Of a DNA stretch of 17,129 nt, positions 1 to 6,870 are shown in pieces. A program made the position numbers and the translations under genes. Below the pieces are notes generated by a model, which saw only the letters and a program-made list of their open reading frames with translations, did not search any database and was not told the origin of the DNA. The stretch comes from Bacteroidales bacterium GP3. GTDB lineage: Bacteria > Bacteroidota > Bacteroidia > Bacteroidales > Muribaculaceae. The stretch covers positions 538-17,666 of the forward strand of contig DAAK01000073.1 of the NCBI GenBank assembly GCA_001701075.1, read 5' to 3'. Numbering within the stretch: the stretch's first letter is position 1; each line of letters opens with the position of its first letter.

Positions 1-8
1 TGATATTG

Positions 9-77
9 TGACGAAACCCCAGGCTTCAGCCTGGGGCATTTAGTAATAGCACAGTAGCCTCGGAGAGGCGATTTGTG
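9..77. repeat. Intergenic multi-hairpin repeat, copy 1
   Basis: Two hairpins can be read directly. Positions 17-36 form a 9-bp stem, CCCCAGGCT/AGCCTGGGG, with a 2-nt loop. Positions 57-69 form GCCTC-GGA-GAGGC. The blocks 9-36 (28 nt) and 54-77 (24 nt) recur exactly at 2312-2339 and 2356-2379. Only the 16-17 nt spacer between the blocks differs. The copy at 2290 has an extra upstream GGA-loop hairpin, which here would lie just outside the window. The repeat ends 27 nt before the ATG of the GH97 gene. It looks like a REP-like palindromic element. A role as terminator or RNA-stability element is possible but is inference. Confidence 0.85.
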
Positions 78-104
78 TTAAGAAACTTAATTAATCTAAA
101 CGAT

Positions 105-2267
105 ATGAATAAACTTTTTCTTTTACCTGCCATCTTTCTTCCTCTGTCTATCTCGGCAGCCCCGGAGACAGTGGTTTCTCCTGATGGCGACATCAAACTC
201 AATTTCGAAATCAAAGAAGGAAACCCAACTTATTGGGTTGATTTCAAAGGCAAGGAGGTGATAGCTCCTTCCCGCCTCGGGTATTCACTTTTCAGCGAAA
301 CCGGTCGCAACAGCTTTGAGCATCAGGGTAAGAAAGCTGGTGCGGATGCCCTTTCGCTCAAGGATGGCTTTGAGATTTCCAATGTAGAAATTTTTGAAAC
401 AGTCGATGAAACTTGGCAACCTGTCTGGGGGGAAGAGGCCGAGATCCGAAACCATTACAATGAGATGCTCGTCAGTCTCGTGCAACCCAAGTTCGACCGC
501 AAGATGAACATCCGTTTTCGCGTCTACGACGATGGTATCGGCTTGAGATATGAATTCCCTGAGCAACCAAATCTCAACTACTTTGTGATTGCTGAAGAAG
601 ATACAGAATTCGCAATGACAGGTGACCACACAGCCTATTGGATTCCCGGCGACTATGACACCCAGGAATTCAATTACACCAAGTCAAAGCTCAGCGAAAT
701 CCGCGAACTCTTCCCCACAAAAGTGGATCCAAACAATGCGTCTACTTCAAATTTCTCTCCTACGGGTGTCCAGACTTCTCTTCAACTGAAAACCGACGAT
801 GGCATCTACATCAATCTTCATGAGGCTGGCACTATCGATTACCCTACGATGCACTTGACCCTCAATGACACCACGATGACCTTCAAGTCTTGGCTCACTC
901 CCGACAATCAAGGCCGAAAGGGTTATATGCAGACCCCTACAAAGTCGCCATGGCGCACTGCGATCATCACCGACGATGCGCGTGACATCCTTGCTTCCAG
1001 ACTAATCTACAATCTTAATGACCCGACTTCATACGAAGATACATCGTGGATTAAACCTGTGAAATATATTGGTGTATGGTGGGAAATGATTTCAGGTGCA
1101 GGTACGTGGAATTATACCGATGATGTCTATTCAGTAAAACTTGGCGAAACTGATTACACCAAGACAAAACCCAACGGACGCCACAGTGCAAACACAGAGA
1201 ATGTGAAGAGGTACATCGATTTCGCTGCTGAACATGGTTTCGACCAGGTGCTCGTCGAGGGTTGGAACGAAGGTTGGGAAGATTGGTTCGGTCAGTCAAA
1301 AGACTATGTTTTTGATTTCCTGACTCCTTATCCCGATTTCGACCTCAAGGCTCTCAACGAGTATGCAAAGAGCAAGGGAGTTAAACTGATGATGCACCAT
1401 GAGACTTCTTCCTCTGTGCGCAACTATGAGCGACATATGGAGAAAGCCTATCAGTTTATGAACGATAACGGCTACAATGCAGTGAAGAGCGGTTATGTGG
1501 GCAATATCATTCCCCGAGGTGAATACCATTATTCCCAATGGATGAACAATCACTACCTACATGCTGTGAAGGAAGCTGCCAACCACAAGATTATGGTAAA
1601 TGCCCACGAGGCTTCCCGCCCAACAGGTCTTGCACGCACATATCCAAACCTTATCGGCAATGAGAGTGCGCGAGGCACTGAGTATCAGGCCATGGGAGGC
1701 AACGACAAGTGGCACACTTCGATTCTTCCTTTCACTCGTCTGCAAGGTGGTCCGATGGATTACACTCCTGGTATCTTCGAATTCGACCTCAGCACTTTCA
1801 CTCCTTACAATAAGAGTATAGTTGAGTCTACCATCCCAGGACAGTTGGCTCTATACGTGACAATGTACAGCCCATTGATGATGGCTGCCGACCTTCCTCA
1901 GCATTATGAGAAACACATGGATGCTTTCCAGTTTATAAAGGATGTTCCCGTAGAGTGGGAGAGAAGTGTGTATCTTGAGGCTGAACCAATGGAGTATGTT
2001 ACTATTGCCCGCAAGGATAAGAATTCAGATGCTTGGTATGTAGGAAGCACTTCAGGTCTTTACGACAGGAAAAGCGATATCTCGCTCTCATTCCTCGACC
2101 CGGGTCGGAAATATGAGGCTACTATCTATGCGGAAGCACCAGATGCAAATACTCGCGATGGTCAAACCCGCTACAAAATCACCAAAAAGACAGTGACCTC
2201 CAAATCCAAGCTCTCCCTCAATGCCCTCGCCGGAGGCGGCTACGCCATCTCAATCAAACCCTTCTAA
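105..2267 (+). CDS. GH97 family alpha-glucosidase, SusB-like, secreted
   Basis: Predicted 720-residue periplasmic exo-alpha-glucosidase that would release glucose from the ends of starch-type oligosaccharides. Residues 1 to about 18 form a signal peptide (MNKLFLLPAIFLPLSISA). An N-terminal GH97 beta-sandwich follows, then a TIM barrel, then a C-terminal beta domain. The centre and C-terminus closely resemble Bacteroides SusB as I remember it. By that comparison HHET E433, NAHE E502 and GTEY E526 match SusB E439, E508 and E532, and E520 in GNES matches a calcium ligand. This pattern is that of the inverting, calcium-dependent subgroup, not the retaining one. Length agrees with SusB (about 738). 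The ATG at 105 is preferred over the in-frame GTG at 75, because the GTG lies inside the intergenic repeat and would put ten residues before the signal peptide. No susC/susD-like gene is seen within the window, and no TAnnTTTG promoter is obvious upstream. The gene sits between two copies of the hairpin repeat. Confidence 0.95.
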   Translation: MNKLFLLPAIFLPLSISAAPETVVSPDGDIKLNFEIKEGNPTYWVDFKGKEVIAPSRLGYSLFSETGRNSFEHQGKKAGADALSLKDGFEISNVEIFETVDETWQPVWGEEAEIRNHYNEMLVSLVQPKFDRKMNIRFRVYDDGIGLRYEFPEQPNLNYFVIAEEDTEFAMTGDHTAYWIPGDYDTQEFNYTKSKLSEIRELFPTKVDPNNASTSNFSPTGVQTSLQLKTDDGIYINLHEAGTIDYPTMHLTLNDTTMTFKSWLTPDNQGRKGYMQTPTKSPWRTAIITDDARDILASRLIYNLNDPTSYEDTSWIKPVKYIGVWWEMISGAGTWNYTDDVYSVKLGETDYTKTKPNGRHSANTENVKRYIDFAAEHGFDQVLVEGWNEGWEDWFGQSKDYVFDFLTPYPDFDLKALNEYAKSKGVKLMMHHETSSSVRNYERHMEKAYQFMNDNGYNAVKSGYVGNIIPRGEYHYSQWMNNHYLHAVKEAANHKIMVNAHEASRPTGLARTYPNLIGNESARGTEYQAMGGNDKWHTSILPFTRLQGGPMDYTPGIFEFDLSTFTPYNKSIVESTIPGQLALYVTMYSPLMMAADLPQHYEKHMDAFQFIKDVPVEWERSVYLEAEPMEYVTIARKDKNSDAWYVGSTSGLYDRKSDISLSFLDPGRKYEATIYAEAPDANTRDGQTRYKITKKTVTSKSKLSLNALAGGGYAISIKPF

Positions 2268-2289
2268 AACAACAATTAAGACTTATTTC

Positions 2290-2379
2290 GCAGGTCGGAG
2301 ACCTGCCAATATGACGAAACCCCAGGCTTCAGCCTGGGGTCTGTCATATCATCCTGTAGCCTCGGAGAGGCGATTTGTG
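2290..2379. repeat. Intergenic multi-hairpin repeat, copy 2
   Basis: Three hairpins lie in a row: GCAGGTC-GGA-GACCTGC at 2290-2306, a 9-bp GC-rich stem at 2320-2339, and GCCTC-GGA-GAGGC at 2359-2371. The second and third, with their flanks, are identical to copy 1 at the window start. The element fills the space between two convergent genes, the GH97 gene (plus) and the DUF308 gene (minus). It could therefore act as a bidirectional terminator, although no clear T-tract follows the stems. Together the two copies bracket the GH97 gene as direct repeats about 2.3 kb apart. Confidence 0.85.
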
Positions 2380-2383
2380 AAAA

Positions 2384-2401
2384 ATTCTCAATTCTCAATT
2401 A
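2384..2401. repeat. Heptamer tandem repeat at a stop codon
   Basis: Two copies of ATTCTCA are followed by ATTA (plus-strand reading). On the minus strand this reads TAAT then TGAGAAT twice, so the repeat begins at the TAA stop of the DUF308 gene. A differently spelled heptamer pair has the same layout at the holA stop (6853-6870). Confidence 0.7.
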
Positions 2402-2962
2402 TTGCTCAATCGCCTTCTGATAACTCGACTCTCCAGCAGCCTCAAGGAAGTTGCAGACAGCATATACGATCAGTGCTATACCAGTAACAAGCACAATTGC
2501 ATTCATCATCTTTACTGGACCAAGTACGAAAATCACTACGCCTGTTGCTACCAATAGAATCGGAAGGATATAGAAGGCAAATGGGAAACGAGCGTTCTTG
2601 AATCCAAAGCCCAACATGCTGATATGGTAAAGACCAGCCAAGAGTATGATGGCCGCGAATACATAGACAAGGAGTGCACTGAAACTTCCCGGGGTGAGAA
2701 GCATCCAGAGTCCAAGAGCACCAGTTGCTACAGCCGTAAGAGTGGATATGATGGAGATGGAGGTTGTAGATTTCTTCTCGCCATTAACTTCCAATGTTGC
2801 TTTACTTCTGAACACTACTATCAAATCAATGACAGCTGACAGAAGGAAAGCTCCTCCTACTACCATTACTACTATATTGATTGCCGTAGCCTGCATGAAT
2901 AGCAGTGCTACTCCTAATATCAGGGTAATAATACCTGTATAAGTCAAATTCTTGCTTTTCAT
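2399..2962 (-). CDS. DUF308/HdeD-like small membrane protein
   Basis: 187-residue, very hydrophobic protein with about six predicted membrane segments. The first two are near residues 8-25 and 28-50 and are followed by a short polar linker containing NGEKKSTTS. Four more run through roughly residues 70-175, ending in a short charged tail. The pairing of helices and the GxxLLxxG-like spacing fit the HdeD/DUF308 family. HdeD is linked to acid resistance in enterobacteria, but the function of Bacteroidales members is not established. The ATG at 2962 is preferred to the GTG two codons upstream (2968), since both are in frame and ATG is the usual start. It stands alone on the minus strand, convergent with the GH97 gene and divergent from the nuclease gene. 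No convincing TAnnTTTG promoter was found upstream, only AT-rich sequence near 2990-3010. Confidence 0.85.
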   Translation of the reverse strand: MKSKNLTYTGIITLILGVALLFMQATAINIVVMVVGGAFLLSAVIDLIVVFRSKATLEVNGEKKSTTSISIISTLTAVATGALGLWMLLTPGSFSALLVYVFAAIILLAGLYHISMLGFGFKNARFPFAFYILPILLVATGVVIFVLGPVKMMNAIVLVTGIALIVYAVCNFLEAAGESSYQKAIEQ

Positions 2963-3041
2963 ATTCACTAATTTAAGGTTTACATTTCTTTCTTATGATA
3001 TTATAACAATCAAACCCCCATTTCGTTAAAAGCAAAATATC

Positions 3042-3080
3042 CCTAAGCGATCCTTGCTTCCCAGCGTTCTCTGCGTGAGA
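3042..3080. repeat. Degenerate GCG-periodic intergenic sequence
   Basis: This stretch reads as four degenerate units of about 9-10 nt: CTAAGCGATC, CTTGCTTCC, CAGCGTTCT and CTGCGTGAGA. It lies in the 205-nt divergent spacer between the DUF308 gene and the nuclease gene, upstream of the nuclease promoter. It resembles intergenic CTCTGCG/CTTAGCG-type repeats that I recall from other Bacteroidota genomes. That resemblance is from memory and was not searched. Confidence 0.4.
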
Positions 3081-3119
3081 GGTGTAGTAGGAAATCAATT
3101 GATTTTTTTGCTGAATAAG

Positions 3120-3150
3120 TTGCAAACCCACAAAAAAAGTATTAACTTTG
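3120..3150 (+). promoter_or_regulatory. Bacteroidota-type promoter for the S1/P1 nuclease operon
   Basis: TTG (3120-3122), a 20-nt spacer, then TAACTTTG (3143-3150). This matches the Bacteroidota primary-sigma consensus TTTG-N19-21-TAnnTTTG. Transcription would start near 3157, giving a leader of about 17 nt before the ATG at 3174. That supports the ATG at 3174 over any start further upstream. Confidence 0.8.
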
Positions 3151-3173
3151 TGGTGAAAAATAGAATTAACAAC

Positions 3174-3965
3174 ATGAACAACAAAGCAATACTCTCTTTT
3201 GGAATTATGCTCTCCATGGCTTCTTCCGCTTTTGGATGGGGTCAGAAAGGGCACGATGTGACTGCTTTTATTGCAGAAAAACATCTCACTCCTGCTACTA
3301 AAGCAGCTTGCGACTCTATCCTCAATGGGAAGTCGATCGTGTATTGGGCCAACTGGGCCGACAATGCCTGTCACACTCCTGAATATGAATATCAGAAAAC
3401 TTGGCACTACCGCAATATCGACCACGGCCATGACTACGATACCTTCCCCCGCAACGAAGCTGGAGATGTCACTACTGCCATAAAGTCGCAATATGCTATT
3501 CTTGAGGACCCGAATTCTTCACTTGAAGATAAGCAATTGGCTCTTAAGCTCATCGTTCATTTCCTTGGCGACATTCACCAGCCAATGCACATGGGTCATC
3601 TGTCAGACCGTGGCGGCAACAGTGTCAAAGTGAAATATTTCAACAGCGACCGCAATCTCCATGGTATCTGGGACAGCAGCCTCGTGGAGTCGGCCCACAA
3701 TTGGACCTATACCGAATGGCAGGATCAAATAGACCGTGCTTCAAAGGATGAGGAAGCCCTCATCATTGCTTCCACTGATCCTGACGATTGGGGCAAGGAA
3801 ACTTTCGCATACGCAACCGAGGTGTATGAGAAAACTCCTGAAGGCACCAACATCAGCTATGATTACATTGCAGAATGGACTCCTCTGATTGAGCAGCAAC
3901 TTCTTAAGGGCGGCCTCCGTCTTGCTCATCTTCTTAACACCCTTTTTGACCCACATTATAAGTGA
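3174..3965 (+). CDS. Secreted S1/P1-family nuclease
   Basis: 263-residue zinc-dependent nuclease predicted to cut single-stranded DNA and RNA, and perhaps to remove 3'-phosphates, outside the cytoplasm. Residues 1-21 (MNNKAILSFGIMLSMASSAFG) are a signal peptide whose cleavage would expose Trp22. In this family the N-terminal Trp of the mature protein itself binds zinc. The expected ligands are all visible: W22, H27, D63 in WAD, H78 in WHY, H129 and D133 in HFLGD, H139 in HQPMH, and H163 and D167 in LHGIWD. Spacings match nuclease P1 as I recall it (H116, D120, H126, H149, D153). The open frame extends upstream to 3054, but the promoter and signal peptide fix the start at 3174. The stop overlaps the GTG start of the next gene by four bases. 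A nutritional or phosphate/nucleotide scavenging role is inference. Confidence 0.95.
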   Translation: MNNKAILSFGIMLSMASSAFGWGQKGHDVTAFIAEKHLTPATKAACDSILNGKSIVYWANWADNACHTPEYEYQKTWHYRNIDHGHDYDTFPRNEAGDVTTAIKSQYAILEDPNSSLEDKQLALKLIVHFLGDIHQPMHMGHLSDRGGNSVKVKYFNSDRNLHGIWDSSLVESAHNWTYTEWQDQIDRASKDEEALIIASTDPDDWGKETFAYATEVYEKTPEGTNISYDYIAEWTPLIEQQLLKGGLRLAHLLNTLFDPHYK

Positions 3966-4423
3966 CCGAGCAACCCCCACTGAATCTTCCACCCATAGAG
4001 CTGCGCCTAAGGATGGAAGATGATATCCTTAAGGTTTTTGATCCCCTTAGACAGAAATATGTGGCTCTGACGCCGGAGGAATACGTCAGACAACACTTTA
4101 CAGCCTGGATGACCGATTTTTTCGGTTATCCAGCTTCTCTTATGAGCAATGAAGTGGCATTGACACTCAACGATACCCGCCGTCGCTGCGACACAGTAGT
4201 CTTCAGGTCAGATGGCTCCCCATTAGTGATCATTGAATACAAAGCCCCGACGGTCGCAATAACACAAAATGTATTTGATCAGATCGCCAGATACAATATG
4301 GTGCTCCGTTCACGTTATCTAATAGTGAGCAATGGCATCAGCCATTTCTGCTGCGAGATGGACTACGAAAAGGATTCCTACTCTTTCCTGCCCAAAATCC
4401 CCCTCTGGTCCCCCTCCCTCTAA
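3962..4423 (+). CDS. HSDR_N_2-type PD-(D/E)XK domain protein
   Basis: 153-residue soluble protein matching the stand-alone 'type I restriction enzyme HsdR N-terminal domain' family common in Bacteroidales. Its function is not known. Visible nuclease-fold elements are E64 in SNEV, D77 in RCDTVV, E92-Y-K94 in IIEYKAP, and a QxxxY-like Q107/Y111 helix. This is the order expected of a PD-(D/E)XK active site. No helicase or translocase part and no methylase or specificity gene is nearby, so this is not a working type I restriction system. The GTG at 3962 overlaps the previous stop (GTGA). It is chosen because the family begins with an LNLPP...R segment that would be lost from the next ATG at 4013. 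It probably shares the nuclease promoter at 3120. The two products act in different compartments, so the link between them is unclear. Confidence 0.85.
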   Translation: MTEQPPLNLPPIELRLRMEDDILKVFDPLRQKYVALTPEEYVRQHFTAWMTDFFGYPASLMSNEVALTLNDTRRRCDTVVFRSDGSPLVIIEYKAPTVAITQNVFDQIARYNMVLRSRYLIVSNGISHFCCEMDYEKDSYSFLPKIPLWSPSL

Positions 4424-4433
4424 ATAAATTATT

Positions 4434-4514
4434 TGCCCGGAGGGCATTAATTTTGTTAACCCCCGGTGAAACCGGGGGATTCAAATCTCTTGTAATTCAG
4501 CCCCGGAGGGGCTG
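4434..4514. repeat. Three-hairpin intergenic repeat, divergent member
   Basis: Three perfect hairpins are visible: TGCCC-GGA-GGGCA at 4434-4446, CCCCCGGT-GAA-ACCGGGGG at 4460-4478, and CAGCCCC-GGA-GGGGCTG at 4498-4514. The order (GGA triloop, long central stem, GGA triloop) and spacing are the same as in the repeat at 2290-2379, but the stem sequences differ. It fills most of the 110-nt gap between the HSDR_N_2 gene and the helicase gene. Confidence 0.8.
4448..4455 (+). promoter_or_regulatory. Possible -7 element upstream of pcrA
   Basis: TAATTTTG matches the Bacteroidota -7 consensus and lies between the first and second hairpins of the repeat. The nearest upstream TTTG (4432-4435) is only 12 nt away, too close for a normal -33 box. 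This is a weak candidate. If used, the leader would contain the last hairpin and part of the central one. Confidence 0.25.
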
Positions 4515-4533
4515 CACTTAAGTATCAAAAAGC

Positions 4534-6849
4534 ATGTCTGACATCAACTATAATTATCTCGACCTTCTAAACGACCAGCAACGCGAGGCGGTAGTATATA
4601 AAGATGGTCCGGCCCTCGTGATTGCGGGAGCAGGATCTGGCAAAACCCGTGTCCTTACCTATAAGATGGTAGATCTTCTCAGGTCGGGCTACGAACCATG
4701 GCGTATCCTTGCATTGACTTTCACCAACAAGGCTGCCCGAGAGATGAAAGAGCGTATCCGTGAAGTTGTAGGGGAAAAGGTGGCTTCGCGCCTTAAAATG
4801 GGCACTTTCCACTCTGTGTTCCTGAGAATCCTCCGTCAGCATGCCGAAGAAATAGGTTTCAAACCCTCTTTCACCATTTACGATACTTCCGACTCCCGTT
4901 CTCTCCTGAAGAGTATTATAAAGGAGATGCAACTTGATGAGAAGATCTACAAACCGGCTACTATCCATTCCATCATCTCCAATGCAAAAAATGCTCTTAT
5001 AGATGCTGATCAATACCTTCAGGATGCTGATAACTTCAACGCAGACAAGAAGGCAAAGCGTCCTATGACCGGCAGGATTTATAAGGCATATTGTGAGCGA
5101 TGCAAGAGAGCCGATGCCATGGATTTTGACGATATCCTCGTCTACATGAACATCCTGCTTCGTGATTTTCCTGACATCAAAAGGCATTATCAAGAGTTTT
5201 TCAGATATATCCTTGTCGACGAGTATCAAGACACAAACTTCGCTCAGCATCTGATTATCTCCCAACTCGCGGCTCTCCACAAACATCTGTGCGTGGTGGG
5301 CGACGATGCCCAGAGCATTTACTCTTTCCGTGGCGCCAACATTGGAAATATCCTAAATATGGAGCGCCGCTATCCCGGACTCCGCATCTTCAAGCTCGAA
5401 AGAAACTATCGCTCGACTCAGAATATCATCAATGCCGCCGGGAGTCTTATCGACAAGAATACCCGCCAGATGAAGAAAAACGTCTATAGCGAAAATGATG
5501 AAGGTGAACGAGTGAAGATACTATCCACATATTCCGACATTGAGGAGGCTTATCTCGTGGCCAATATGATTGCCAAGTCGCGTCTTAGCTACCACGACTC
5601 TTACGAGGACTATGCTGTGCTTTATCGCACCAACGCGCAGAGCCGTGCTCTGGAGGAATCATTGAGAAAACGAAATATTGCTTATCGCATCTATGGAGGT
5701 CTCTCTTTCTATCAGCGTAAGGAGATCAAGGACGCTGTGTGCTATTTCCGGCTCGCGATAAACCCGGACGATGATGAGGCTCTGCGTCGCATCATCAACT
5801 ATCCCTCAAGAGGCATTGGCGAGACCACTATGAAGAAACTCTCCGAGGCTGCTACTGCAGCGAATGTAAGCATCTGGCAAGTGCTTCAAGATCCTGTGGC
5901 GAAAGGGGTAGCAGTGAATGGCGGAACGCTTAAAAAACTCGCTTCTTTCCGCGATATGGTACAGGTCTTCATCGACGACAATGCAAAGGGATCGGATGCT
6001 TACGAATTAGGTCAGTTGATCTATAACCGAAGCAGCATCCTATCTGTCTTAAACCATGACAATACACCCGAATCAATAAGCAAGCAGGAAAACCTTAAGG
6101 AACTTCTTGCCGGTCTGAAAGATTTCGTGGATTCCCGTCAGGAAGAAGGCAATGAACGTACTGGCATGCAGGAATTCCTTTCTGATGTAATGCTTGCCAC
6201 TGACCAAGATTCATCTGATGAGACTTCGGATGAGAAGGTGACTTTGATGACTTGCCACGCAGCAAAGGGATTGGAGTTCAAGCATATTTATGTAGTGGGA
6301 GTGGAAGAGGAACTTCTTCCCTCAGCAATGTCTATGAATTCCACCGACGAAGTGGAGGAGGAGCGACGCCTTCTGTATGTGGCCATAACCAGGGCAAAGG
6401 AAACCTGTGCGCTGACCTACGCCAAGACCCGCTTCCGCAATGGACAGACAGTACAGACCCGACCCTCACGCTTCCTCTCAGAGATCAGCAAGAAATTCGT
6501 ACAGATGGAAGCTTCCTCCGATTTCTCGGACACGGCTCAACCCACTACGTTTATCAACCCAACGGAAAGATACAATTCCTTCCGGCCTGCGGCAAAACGA
6601 TCTTTTTCTTCCTCATACGATACATCTCGAAAACCAGCTACTGCTTCTATTTCGAAAGGTAAGCCAATGGCTGGAACTCATTCCCCGGAGGAAGTACCTG
6701 TTGGAACACGCATCGTGCACCCAAAGCTGGGTGAAGGAGTAGTCACAAAACTCGATTTCGTGATGGGAGAAGGGGTGATTACAGTAAAATTCAACCAGGC
6801 CGGCGACAAAAAACTATACCTCCGTTTCGCCCAATTTAATATCTTATAA
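4534..6849 (+). CDS. pcrA: UvrD/PcrA-type superfamily 1 DNA helicase
   Basis: 771-residue 3'-5' DNA helicase for repair and for clearing stalled replication or recombination intermediates. SF1A motifs are in order. Walker A is AGAGSGKT with K37. Motif Ia is TFTNKA (62-67). Motif II is VDEYQDT with D229/E230. Motif III is VGDDAQSIYSFRGA, motif IV LERNYRST, and motif V the TCHAAKGLEFK segment. Motif VI is VAITRAKE with R620. The last 55 or so residues (VGTRIVHPKLGEGVV to the end) form the Tudor-like C-terminal domain of PcrA/UvrD, which contacts RNA polymerase in studied relatives. Length fits the family. The ATG at 4534 follows the three-hairpin repeat by 19 nt. Its 3' end converges on holA with 18 nt between stop codons. 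PcrA and UvrD cannot be separated with certainty from sequence alone. Confidence 0.96.
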   Translation: MSDINYNYLDLLNDQQREAVVYKDGPALVIAGAGSGKTRVLTYKMVDLLRSGYEPWRILALTFTNKAAREMKERIREVVGEKVASRLKMGTFHSVFLRILRQHAEEIGFKPSFTIYDTSDSRSLLKSIIKEMQLDEKIYKPATIHSIISNAKNALIDADQYLQDADNFNADKKAKRPMTGRIYKAYCERCKRADAMDFDDILVYMNILLRDFPDIKRHYQEFFRYILVDEYQDTNFAQHLIISQLAALHKHLCVVGDDAQSIYSFRGANIGNILNMERRYPGLRIFKLERNYRSTQNIINAAGSLIDKNTRQMKKNVYSENDEGERVKILSTYSDIEEAYLVANMIAKSRLSYHDSYEDYAVLYRTNAQSRALEESLRKRNIAYRIYGGLSFYQRKEIKDAVCYFRLAINPDDDEALRRIINYPSRGIGETTMKKLSEAATAANVSIWQVLQDPVAKGVAVNGGTLKKLASFRDMVQVFIDDNAKGSDAYELGQLIYNRSSILSVLNHDNTPESISKQENLKELLAGLKDFVDSRQEEGNERTGMQEFLSDVMLATDQDSSDETSDEKVTLMTCHAAKGLEFKHIYVVGVEEELLPSAMSMNSTDEVEEERRLLYVAITRAKETCALTYAKTRFRNGQTVQTRPSRFLSEISKKFVQMEASSDFSDTAQPTTFINPTERYNSFRPAAKRSFSSSYDTSRKPATASISKGKPMAGTHSPEEVPVGTRIVHPKLGEGVVTKLDFVMGEGVITVKFNQAGDKKLYLRFAQFNIL

Positions 6850-6852
6850 ATT

Positions 6853-6870
6853 ATTCAAAATTCAAAATTA
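6853..6870. repeat. Heptamer tandem repeat between convergent stop codons
   Basis: Two copies of ATTCAAA are followed by ATTA on the plus strand. On the minus strand the TAA stop of holA opens the repeat: TAAT then TTTGAAT twice. It occupies nearly all of the 18-nt gap between pcrA and holA. The layout copies that at 2384-2401 with a different heptamer. Confidence 0.65.

Noticed and set aside
75..104. GTG at 75 as the start of the GH97 gene
   Set aside because: The GTG is the end of the intergenic repeat (GATTTGTG also ends copy 2 at 2379), and the extra ten residues would precede a normal signal peptide that begins at the ATG at 105.
3962..4423. Part of a type I restriction-modification system
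   Set aside because: Only the HsdR N-terminal-like domain is present. There is no helicase domain, HsdM or HsdS gene nearby, and this stand-alone form is a known Bacteroidales family.
2290..4514. GGA-loop hairpins as CsrA/RsmA-type RNA-binding sites
   Set aside because: A GGA in a hairpin loop is the classic CsrA target, but CsrA is not generally known from Bacteroidota, and the hairpins occur in sets between genes, including downstream of stops, rather than over ribosome-binding sites.
4567..5286. Long minus-strand open frame (239 codons) inside the helicase gene
   Set aside because: It lies wholly antisense to conserved SF1 helicase motifs and its translation resembles no family I recognise; it is a shadow of the pcrA coding frame.
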